A DNA stretch of 13,126 nucleotides from UBA6022 sp035704495 (GTDB lineage Bacteria; Patescibacteriota; Saccharimonadia; Saccharimonadales; Saccharimonadaceae), in the NCBI GenBank assembly GCA_035704495.1, contig DASSWW010000029.1, positions 1-13,126 of the forward strand, in the 5' to 3' direction. Numbering within the stretch: the stretch's first letter is position 1; the number at the start of each line of letters is the position of its first letter. Positions 1 to 5,306 of the stretch are shown here, piece by piece. Made by a program: the position numbers and the translations under genes. Under the pieces are notes generated by a model. That model had not been told where the DNA came from, did no database searches, and was given only the letters and a program-made list of their open reading frames with translations.

Positions 1-621
1 CTTTTTTACCTCGTACCCTAGGCTAGCAAAAGTACGGCGAATCTGACGGTTGCGCCCTTCACTCATGGTTACCTGCCAATCGGTTCTATCGGTATCGGAC
101 AGACGTTCAAGCATCATTTTACTAGCGCCGTCCTCTAACTCAACCCCGTAATCGCTAATCATCTGTTGATGAAGTGGTTCTAAATCGTGATCCAGACGTA
201 CTTTGTATATTTTTGTTTTGGCAAATTTCGGATGAGTCATCCGATAGGTAAAATCGCCATCATTAGTCAGCAAAATAATGCCAGAGCTATTAAAATCTAG
301 TCGGCCAACTGTCTTTAGTTCGTGGTATTCTGAGGGTAAAAGCTCGTAAATGGTTGGTAAATCGCCCTGGGACCGACGTGAACAGACATATCCGGTGGGT
401 TTGTGAAATGCTAGGTATTTAAATGACGTATTCGTCGCTACTGGTTTGCCGTTAACGACGATAGTGTCTGTTTTGGCAATACGAGCGCCCAGATTAACGA
501 CTATACCATTCACTTTTACGTAGCCACGTTCAATATATTCGTCGGCTTCGCGTCGAGAAATGCCAAGTTGCAAGGCAAGATGTTTATTAAGGCGAATTGC
601 CTTGTCTGGTTCTGTGGTCAT
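1..621 (-). CDS. RsuA/RluB-family 23S/16S rRNA pseudouridine synthase (3' end outside window)
   Basis: The enzyme isomerises a specific uridine in ribosomal RNA to pseudouridine in the cytoplasm. The first 207 codons are visible and the gene runs off the left edge in frame. An N-terminal S4 RNA-binding domain (about residues 8-60, with ISRREADEYI and VKVNG) precedes the catalytic domain, which begins at AFHKPTGYVCSRR. The catalytic loop GRLDFNSSGIILLTNDGD holds the active-site Asp at residue 109. A late conserved block, EGRNRQIRRTFASLGYEV (188-205), is typical of RluB/RsuA rather than RluA/TruB. The family is certain, but which rRNA site is modified cannot be decided; RluB is the commonest in small genomes. 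The start at 621 is chosen because the S4 domain follows directly and a -10 box lies 8 bases upstream. There is no Shine-Dalgarno. It lies 20 bases after the response regulator. Confidence 0.93.
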   Translation of the reverse strand, partial: MTTEPDKAIRLNKHLALQLGISRREADEYIERGYVKVNGIVVNLGARIAKTDTIVVNGKPVATNTSFKYLAFHKPTGYVCSRRSQGDLPTIYELLPSEYHELKTVGRLDFNSSGIILLTNDGDFTYRMTHPKFAKTKIYKVRLDHDLEPLHQQMISDYGVELEDGASKMMLERLSDTDRTDWQVTMSEGRNRQIRRTFASLGYEVKK

Positions 622-629
622 AATGCCTA

Positions 630-638
630 ATTATAGCA
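630..638 (-). promoter_or_regulatory. Extended -10 promoter, probably giving a leaderless mRNA
   Basis: On the minus strand TGC is followed by a perfect TATAAT (630-635), with only 8 bases between it and the ATG of the pseudouridine synthase. Transcription would start at or within a base or two of the start codon. No clear -35 box is seen; the TG motif may replace it. The box is flanked by AATGC and GCATT (622-626 and 636-640), a 5-bp inverted repeat. Confidence 0.5.
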
Positions 639-641
639 TTC

Positions 642-1574
642 TTAGACGCGTGGTGGCTGCTCGGCGCTAGAATCAAGAGGATTATTGGCTGCTGGTTGCG
701 GTGTGTCGTCAAAGTTGATGTCCGAGGCTCCGTGTAGCTCGCTAGGTACTGGTTGGGCAGATGGAGCGGTTGGTTGTGGTGCGGGCGTAGCAGTAGGCGC
801 TGTAGGCTGGCTAGATGGCTGAGGCGGTGTGGTTGGTTGTGGCGGTACGGAAGCAGGCATCGATGGCGCATCAGCTGTTTGGTTTAGCTCTTGATCCATT
901 AGGCTGCCTAGGTCAGGTTTTTCTTGTGACGATACGGGATGAATGATTCGATCACCAAGGTTTGTAGGGCGTGGTGTAGAAAATGGTGCAGTTGGTTGTG
1001 GTAATCCACCTGGCGCAGGTGCTGCTGATGATGAAGTAAAGCTTGGTGCAGGCGTTGGTGCTGCTTGTTGTTGGGGTGCAGCAGGTTGAGGTGTAGGATC
1101 TGGGGCTGACGAACGTGGCGGTACGGCAGGCGCTGGTGCGGTGCGTGGAAGCGCGCTTGGCGCTGGTGTATTGAATGTTTGTGCTGCTGATGGCGCGGCG
1201 ACCGGTGCGTCTTCTAGGACTTCGTGCACGGTGCGAACGACGTCTTCAATGCCTACCTGTGATTTCACTAGGTAGCGGTCGGCGCCTAATGCTTCGCCGC
1301 GAGCGCGTTGGTCTTCGCTGCTAAGGGCGGTCATCATGATGACTTTTATACCTTTTGTTTCAGTGGTCGAACGCAAGATATCAAGCATATCAAAACCACT
1401 AATTTTCGGCATCATAACGTCGCTGACAATCAATTGTGGGTGTTCTTTGATTGCCATTGCAAGTGCCTCTTCGCCGTCACCTGCCGAGACAATATCGTAT
1501 CCTTCGGCCAATAGGCGGACACCATAAATTTCACGTAAACTTTTGTCATCTTCTACCAGTAGTATTTTGGTCAT
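642..1574 (-). CDS. Response regulator: receiver domain with a long disordered Pro/Ala/Gln-rich tail
   Basis: A phosphoryl-accepting receiver protein, the likely partner of the kinase encoded just upstream (62-base gap). Residues 1-122 are a complete CheY-like receiver: acidic pocket E8-D9-D10, phospho-acceptor D52 in IVSDVMMP, the Thr82-Ala83 switch, and Lys104 in YLVKS. No DNA-binding, enzymatic or other known output domain follows. Instead about 185 residues rich in Pro, Ala, Gln, Thr and Ser (about 126-310) continue to the stop, with low-complexity blocks such as APQQQAAPTPAP. The protein could act by protein-protein contact, perhaps through the tail. The start at 1574 gives the canonical MTKILLVEDD beginning. 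It has no Shine-Dalgarno but a -10-like TACAAT lies 9 bases upstream. The receiver is certain; the function of the tail is unknown. Confidence 0.93.
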   Translation of the reverse strand: MTKILLVEDDKSLREIYGVRLLAEGYDIVSAGDGEEALAMAIKEHPQLIVSDVMMPKISGFDMLDILRSTTETKGIKVIMMTALSSEDQRARGEALGADRYLVKSQVGIEDVVRTVHEVLEDAPVAAPSAAQTFNTPAPSALPRTAPAPAVPPRSSAPDPTPQPAAPQQQAAPTPAPSFTSSSAAPAPGGLPQPTAPFSTPRPTNLGDRIIHPVSSQEKPDLGSLMDQELNQTADAPSMPASVPPQPTTPPQPSSQPTAPTATPAPQPTAPSAQPVPSELHGASDINFDDTPQPAANNPLDSSAEQPPRV

Positions 1575-1583
1575 ATTATCACT

Positions 1584-1589
1584 ATTGTA
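1584..1589 (-). promoter_or_regulatory. Possible -10 box directly upstream of the response regulator
   Basis: TACAAT on the minus strand ends 9 bases before the ATG, and a second box-like GATAAT touches the ATG. No convincing -35 is visible. It would give a near-leaderless transcript in addition to read-through from the kinase gene. Confidence 0.3.
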
Positions 1590-1600
1590 CTGAAGAGGCG

Positions 1601-1628
1601 AAAAAAATGCTATAGCTCTTATGGCTAT
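1601..1628 (-). terminator. Weak hairpin plus T-run between kinase and response regulator
   Basis: On the minus strand ATAGC (1624-1628) pairs with GCTAT (1612-1616) around a 7-base loop. A run of seven T follows four bases later (1601-1607). The 5-bp stem is weak, so this would attenuate rather than end kinase transcription, leaving regulator expression partly to its own promoter. It may be chance. Confidence 0.25.
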
Positions 1629-1636
1629 TTTTCATT

Positions 1637-3628
1637 TTAATTTTGTGGCGGTCGTGTGGTGTTGTTTTCGCGGCCCTGAATATATTGATTCGGGTTTTGT
1701 TCGATTGCGCTGAGTGGTGTATTGGGTTGAGCTCGTGATGCAGCTGGCACAGCGGGCGGTGTTTGGTTCTGAGTCGCTGGCGGTTGCGGCTGTGGCGCTA
1801 CCTGTGGCGGTGTCGTTGCTGTCGTAGCTGGTATAGGCGGCTCGGCAGGTGCTTGTTGCTGCGGGGTGGCATATTCTGGTTGTTGTGGCTGTGGCGCCGC
1901 GGTGGCAAGATTTTGCGGTAGCGGTGCTGGTGGTTCTTGGACAGGATTGTCAGAGGTGTAGACCTGCGTAGCGCTCGACATCTGATCTTCTTGGTGCATG
2001 CTCGCTTCTTCGATGAGGCGCATGGCGTCTTCGTGGCTGGTTCGGGCTAGTTCGACATAAAAGGTACTGCCCTGTTTGTACTCGCTTTCGGCCCAGATAC
2101 GTCCGTTCATCGTCTCGGTCAAACGACGACAAAGGTACAGCCCCAGGCCGGTGCCGCCAATTTCGCGGGTGGCAGTGTTATCGACTCTGTAAAACTTTTG
2201 GAATAAGTGTGCCTGGTCTTCTTTGGGAATACCAATGCCGCTATCGGCGACGCTAATGGTGACATGGTCGTTGTCACCGGTAATATCTACCGTCACGTCA
2301 CCTTTCGGTGTATATTTAATGGCGTTTTCAACCAGATTCCCAATGACTTCACGCAGATGATCGTTATCAACGTTAACATAAAAAACTGGATTTAGGCGTC
2401 GTTCGTTCGTTTGCTCGCCATCGGGAAGCGGTTTAAATAGCATGCGCAGCCCTTTTTCCTTTGCGTGTGACTCTAGCCCTTGCATGATATCGTGCGTGAA
2501 CATTACCAGATCAACAACTTTGGGGTTATTTGACAGGCGGCCGTCCTCTGCCTTGGTGACATCTAGCAAATCTTGGAACAATCGGCCTAGGTGTTGGGCC
2601 GATTCATGGGCTTTGTTAATAAAGTCGCGGGCGCGTATGTCGACAGTCGCCGTTGCGGGGTTAAGCGCCAGCCCTAAATAGCCTTCAATCGATGCGACCG
2701 GTGTACGCATTTCGTGGCTTGCCGTACTGATAAACTCTGCCTGGGCCCGTTCCTCGCTTTTTTCGTTTGTGATATCCCGAAAGACGATAATTGCCCCTGC
2801 GCCTAACTGTCCTACTGGTGACACAATGACCGACACCAGGATTTTCTTTTCGGAATTGGTTAAAAGACTGAGGTCATTAGTGGTGACTTGTTTGTTGGTC
2901 GCGAGTGTTGCAGACACTGGATCATTACTTGCGGTCAGTTCCTCGCCTTTTTTATCGACCAGTTTTAAAACGGATTTATAATTTAGCGCTAGGGCGTCTT
3001 GTTTGCCCCATCCAATAATTTGCTGTGCCGCTGGGTTAATCAATTGGATGACGCCTTGGCTATTCAAGGCAATCACCCCGTCGCCGATGGCGTTAATGAC
3101 TACCTCGGCCTTGTTAGCGACTTGGCTGAGTTCGCTTGCGAGGTCGCGGTAGGCGCGGTCATTACTGTTATCGTTGGTTGCATTGGTGTGCCAGATTAAG
3201 TAACTGACAATCAGTGGCAGTTCGCCAGCAAGGACGATGGCGATAATTGTTTCGCGGGTTAGTGATCCGTCGGTGAATAATAAAACCATATAAGCCGTTA
3301 CAGCTATAAATAGCGGTAGCAATCCGTACACGCCAAATACGCCGGCAAAAACAGCTACTATCATCCACAATGCAATGAACGGCGAGGCGCTACCACCAGT
3401 GTTAAGGATAAGCGTGGCGGTCATGACGCTGAGGACAATGAACGCAATCAATGACCCCCAAAAGACATACTTTTTTGGTGCCCATAAATACGATATAAAA
3501 CCAACAGCCAACGCTCCACCCGCCATGATGGCGACCGTATCACTCACTAAAAGTGCTGCATTGACACTTTCGACATCGGCAAAAAAAGCCCAGAAATAGA
3601 GCGCCAAAATAGTCGCCGCCACCAACAT
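1637..3628 (-). CDS. Membrane-bound PAS sensor histidine kinase with Pro/Gln-rich C-terminal tail
   Basis: A sensor kinase that autophosphorylates on His and passes the phosphate to a response regulator, presumably the next gene. About six hydrophobic helices fill residues 1-147. A PAS domain follows (about 170-285; VINAIGDGVIALNSQG, then a PAC-like IVFRDITNEK). The dimerisation/H-box is FISTASHEMRTPVASIEGYL with phospho-His305. The ATPase domain has the N-box (NLVENAIKYTP, Asn435), G1 (ADSGIGIP, 461-468), the F-box (LFQKFYRVD) and G2 (GGTGLGL, 491-497), so the enzyme looks intact. Residues from about 545 to 663 are a Pro/Gln/Ala-rich low-complexity tail resembling that of the regulator. GAGG lies 5 bases before the chosen ATG. 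The frame stays open 27 codons further upstream and reads like a basic membrane-protein N-terminus, but offers no ATG, GTG or TTG. The signal sensed is unknown. Confidence 0.93.
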   Translation of the reverse strand: MLVAATILALYFWAFFADVESVNAALLVSDTVAIMAGGALAVGFISYLWAPKKYVFWGSLIAFIVLSVMTATLILNTGGSASPFIALWMIVAVFAGVFGVYGLLPLFIAVTAYMVLLFTDGSLTRETIIAIVLAGELPLIVSYLIWHTNATNDNSNDRAYRDLASELSQVANKAEVVINAIGDGVIALNSQGVIQLINPAAQQIIGWGKQDALALNYKSVLKLVDKKGEELTASNDPVSATLATNKQVTTNDLSLLTNSEKKILVSVIVSPVGQLGAGAIIVFRDITNEKSEERAQAEFISTASHEMRTPVASIEGYLGLALNPATATVDIRARDFINKAHESAQHLGRLFQDLLDVTKAEDGRLSNNPKVVDLVMFTHDIMQGLESHAKEKGLRMLFKPLPDGEQTNERRLNPVFYVNVDNDHLREVIGNLVENAIKYTPKGDVTVDITGDNDHVTISVADSGIGIPKEDQAHLFQKFYRVDNTATREIGGTGLGLYLCRRLTETMNGRIWAESEYKQGSTFYVELARTSHEDAMRLIEEASMHQEDQMSSATQVYTSDNPVQEPPAPLPQNLATAAPQPQQPEYATPQQQAPAEPPIPATTATTPPQVAPQPQPPATQNQTPPAVPAASRAQPNTPLSAIEQNPNQYIQGRENNTTRPPQN

Positions 3629-3723
3629 AATCGCCTCGCAGATACGGCGATGCCAAAAACGTGTCAGCGTTAACGGTTTGATGCGAATGCCCCCTACTTT
3701 AATGTGTAATTTGCTTATGCATG

Positions 3724-3752
3724 ATTATGACGAAAATAAATAAAATACGCAA
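3724..3752 (-). promoter_or_regulatory. Candidate promoter for the kinase-regulator operon
   Basis: TTGCGT (3747-3752) and CATAAT (3724-3729) are separated by exactly 17 bases on the minus strand. The predicted start near 3717 leaves a leader of about 90 bases before the kinase ATG. The -10 matches 5 of 6 consensus bases and the -35 matches 3 of 6. Confidence 0.45.
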
Positions 3753-3779
3753 GGGATACTGTTGAGGTGGCAGCGTAAT

Positions 3780-3812
3780 AAAAAAGAGAGCCTCTTCCCG
3801 GCCCTCTTTTTT
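3780..3812 (-). terminator. Rho-independent terminator of the small hypothetical gene
   Basis: AGAGGGCC (3800-3807 on the minus strand) pairs with GGCTCTCT (3785-3792) around a 7-base loop, and T6 follows. The only imperfect pair is G-U on the minus strand but A-C on the plus strand, so it favours minus transcripts although A and T runs flank both sides. It lies 14 bases past the stop at 3826 and insulates the kinase operon. Confidence 0.8.
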
Positions 3813-3825
3813 ATTCTATTTGCTA

Positions 3826-4077
3826 CTAATCGATGCTTAGTAGCGTCCAGCTACCACCGTGATTGTCGCTGCGCAATCGGTAGTCGTTTGCGCCGTCGCT
3901 CATGGTGAGGATTTGTGCGATTGCGTTGCCGCTACGGATAACGGTGCGTAATCCAGCGTCCAGAAATTGGTAAGTGGTGCCACCATATTCCATGCGTCGT
4001 GGATAAGCGCGCAGATCGCGGCCAAATCCCATTGCGGTGATTGTTACTGGACTGTTAATAGATGTTGTTTTGGTCAT
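3826..4077 (-). CDS. Small conserved-looking hypothetical protein (83 aa)
   Basis: I do not recognise a named family. The 83-residue protein is soluble, with no signal peptide or membrane segment. It has a compact patterned core (YGGTTYQFLDAGLR, then IAQILTMSDGANDYRLRSD, then GGSWTLLSI) that suggests a small beta-rich domain. That it is a real gene is supported by a good Shine-Dalgarno (TAGGAG, 7 bases before the ATG), two tandem TAG stops and a strong terminator right after. It appears to be a single-gene unit: the gap upstream is 342 bases and the terminator separates it from the kinase downstream. Its function is unknown. Confidence 0.75.
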   Translation of the reverse strand: MTKTTSINSPVTITAMGFGRDLRAYPRRMEYGGTTYQFLDAGLRTVIRSGNAIAQILTMSDGANDYRLRSDNHGGSWTLLSID

Positions 4078-4122
4078 ATTCTTACTCCTAAGACATTTGA
4101 GTCGATTTATTTTTTGGTAAAT

Positions 4123-4153
4123 AAAAAACTGACAACAAGAAAGATGGTCAGCT
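4123..4153 (-). terminator. Probable rho-independent terminator
   Basis: On the minus strand AGCTGAC (4147-4153) pairs with GTCAGTT (4127-4133), with one G-U pair and a 13-base loop. It runs into a T6 tract (4123-4128). It ends whatever is transcribed through the 4160-4340 region, 46 bases before the ATG of the 83-residue gene. Confidence 0.45.
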
Positions 4154-4165
4154 GCGGATTTATGA

Positions 4166-4300
4166 GTAAGCTACAAGGAGACAAATAAGCACCGCCTGCT
4201 ATTTGCTGTACCACCTGAAGTAGCGATTGAATATGTAGTGCGGCAGGGACGCTTTGCCGGCAAGCGGCTAGTGTGTATGTCGACTATAGTTTTGTATTAG
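4166..4300 (+). other. Short protein-like open frame, possible gene remnant
   Basis: This plus-strand frame stays open from 4166 to a TAG at 4298-4300. It reads plausibly as protein (RLLFAVPPEVAIEYVVRQ, then GRFAGKRLV), but has no ATG, GTG or TTG near its beginning. An ATG at 4162 in the adjacent frame (MSKLQGDK, stop at 4186-4188) would join it after a single-base shift, so it could be a frameshifted leftover. No family is recognised. It overlaps the RNA candidate on the opposite strand, and at most one is likely to be real. Apart from these two readings and the promoter and terminator, nothing else is seen in the 4078-4419 gap. Confidence 0.15.
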
Positions 4301-4346
4301 CCTGTCAGTAAAAAGGTTCTCCACCAGTACTCACATGACCTTCTTT

Positions 4347-4377
4347 AGTATAGCGCGCCGGCCTGTTGCACGGTCAA
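4347..4377 (-). promoter_or_regulatory. Candidate promoter for the 4123-4340 transcript
   Basis: On the minus strand TTGACC (4372-4377) and TATACT (4347-4352) each match 5 of 6 consensus bases. Spacing is 19 bases, longer than the optimal 17. The start would be near 4340. Confidence 0.35.
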
Positions 4378-4419
4378 TAGCGAATGCCGAATTGTCATAG
4401 TAGTAATGTCTACATTTGA

Positions 4420-5136
4420 TTAAAACTGTGGATTACTGCGGGTGATTATTTTGGTCCATTCACCTGGCGGAACATCGCTTTCTTCAACAAAGCGCCACGA
4501 CACTGTTTCTCGGCCGTCGATACCTAAATAATCAGCCAGCGCCGGTGACATATCCAGTCCGGCGCGGGGTTCTGCAGGTTGGGCTGACCCAAAGACATAA
4601 TCAGCGTCTTCCAGTTTGAACGGCCCCACGTCTTCCCACTGTGCATAGGCGACAGTGCTGTCGTGCGTTACTTTAATCCAACGATTTTTCAGTACCGATG
4701 TTCCCGCCTCAATTTCGCCGTCGTACCAAGGAATAACCTGCAATTCATCAGCTGGCTTTAGACCATTTTCATCGTAATCACTAAACGGTAGTGCAAAGTA
4801 GAACGGGTTTTCGCGCGGCGTAAAGTCGCAGGGTAAAAAGCCGCAACGATCGTCGTAGCTGTCGACTCCGCCGTACGCCGCCACCCAATTTTTTGTCCAG
4901 GCAGATGAACGGTTATGAATATAGTCATTTGATTCGTTTGCCTCTTCGCCAACCCAAAACACCGTTGCCGTAATGTTTTCGTGTAGCGGATAGTCGTGTT
5001 CTATCGTGCGTGGTGTTTCGGGGTTAAAGTGTGAATACATAAATATACTGCCTGCGACAAGTAGTGCGCCGGCGCCTATCTGTGCAATTGTTCGCCGATT
5101 AAGCTGTTTGTTGTCGGTGTCATGCGGTAGCTCCAT
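4420..5136 (-). CDS. Membrane-anchored extracytoplasmic protein with putative double-psi beta-barrel (RlpA/expansin-like) signature
   Basis: The 238-residue protein has a charged N-terminus and one hydrophobic helix (about 18-35), so residues 40-238 should lie outside the membrane as an uncleaved anchored domain. The C-terminal half carries AYAQWEDVGPF (163-173) and later AGLDMSPALADYLGI (192-206). Together they match the RlpA/expansin double-psi barrel pattern, in which a catalytic Asp in a DRGPF-like motif is followed by IDLS and an Ala/Leu-Gly helix. Asp169 would be the key residue. C98 and C103 could form a disulfide. It may bind or cleave cell-wall glycan. The family assignment is my inference from the motifs, and the N-terminal part (FWVGEEANESNDYI, YGGVD, ENPFYFALPF) is outside the classic barrel. 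A good Shine-Dalgarno (AGGAAG) precedes the ATG by 4 bases. It is divergent from the polysaccharide gene at 5307. Confidence 0.8.
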   Translation of the reverse strand: MELPHDTDNKQLNRRTIAQIGAGALLVAGSIFMYSHFNPETPRTIEHDYPLHENITATVFWVGEEANESNDYIHNRSSAWTKNWVAAYGGVDSYDDRCGFLPCDFTPRENPFYFALPFSDYDENGLKPADELQVIPWYDGEIEAGTSVLKNRWIKVTHDSTVAYAQWEDVGPFKLEDADYVFGSAQPAEPRAGLDMSPALADYLGIDGRETVSWRFVEESDVPPGEWTKIITRSNPQF

Positions 5137-5170
5137 GTTACTTCCTACCTTTCTGATAAAAACCTTTGCG

Positions 5171-5199
5171 TTGACTTAGTCATAAGCATATTATACTAT
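5171..5199 (+). promoter_or_regulatory. Promoter of the deacetylase/glycosyltransferase gene
   Basis: TTGACT (5171-5176, 5 of 6 consensus bases) and TACTAT (5194-5199, 4 of 6) lie 17 bases apart on the plus strand. An alternative TATACT overlaps two bases earlier. The start near 5206 would give a leader of about 100 bases. Confidence 0.55.
5190..5195 (-). promoter_or_regulatory. -10 box of the divergent minus-strand gene
   Basis: A perfect TATAAT on the minus strand, with no clear -35. It overlaps the plus-strand core promoter. The transcript would have a leader of about 47 bases before the ATG at 5136. Confidence 0.45.
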
Positions 5200-5208
5200 A
5201 AAAGTATA
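5192..5208. repeat. Inverted repeat in the divergent promoter region, possible operator
   Basis: TATACT (5192-5197) and AGTATA (5203-5208) are perfect inverted half-sites with a 5-base spacer. They cover the -10 regions of both divergent promoters. A dimeric regulator binding here would affect both genes, but such AT-rich symmetry can be chance. Confidence 0.25.
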
Positions 5209-5294
5209 CGTGTGTTCCAGGCGGCAGACCGGCGTAAAATGTTTTCTTTTCCGTAATAACATCATCGTAGTGACACAAACACTCACAAATATTT

Positions 5295-5303
5295 AAGGGG
5301 GTG
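5295..5303 (+). promoter_or_regulatory. Strong ribosome binding site that decides the start
   Basis: AAGGGGGTG differs from the ideal AAGGAGGTG by one G that can still wobble-pair. Its position favours ATG 5307 or 5310 over the in-frame GTG at 5301, which lies inside the site itself. Confidence 0.7.
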
Positions 5304-5306
5304 TTT

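Larger units (their letters stand above)
4123..4340 (-). ncRNA. Candidate structured small RNA, unassigned
   Basis: This is an inference from layout and pairing. On the minus strand a promoter-like pair precedes the segment and a stem with T6 ends it. The two ends can pair: TGTGAGTA (4328-4335) with TACTCATA (4161-4168), 8 bp with one G-U. Inside that, GGAGA (4318-4322) pairs with TCTCC (4177-4181). Directly abutting is a hairpin at 4182-4205 (CAAATA and GCA arms, one bulged base, 5-base loop). AGGCTA and TAGCC blocks offer a further internal helix. No signature of tmRNA, RNase P RNA or SRP RNA is present. The size and long-range closing helix recall 6S RNA in general shape only. A 9-codon frame (GTG at 4334 to TGA at 4305) with GAAGG upstream lies in its 5' part. 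Any 200-base segment offers some pairing, so confidence is low. Confidence 0.28.

Noticed and set aside
587..871. His/Pro/Leu-rich frame at the junction of the response regulator and pseudouridine synthase genes
   Set aside because: It is an out-of-frame reading of the regulator's repetitive tail and shows only low complexity.
700..1970. Repetitive Pro/Gln/Ala stretches considered as a tandem repeat or CRISPR-like array
   Set aside because: There are no regular repeat units or spacers. They are codon-level low complexity within two clear reading frames.
4305..4334. Nine-codon frame (GTG to TGA) with GAAGG upstream, considered as a leader peptide gene
   Set aside because: It is too short to support by itself, and the predicted transcript start falls within its ribosome site. 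It is mentioned only inside the RNA candidate.
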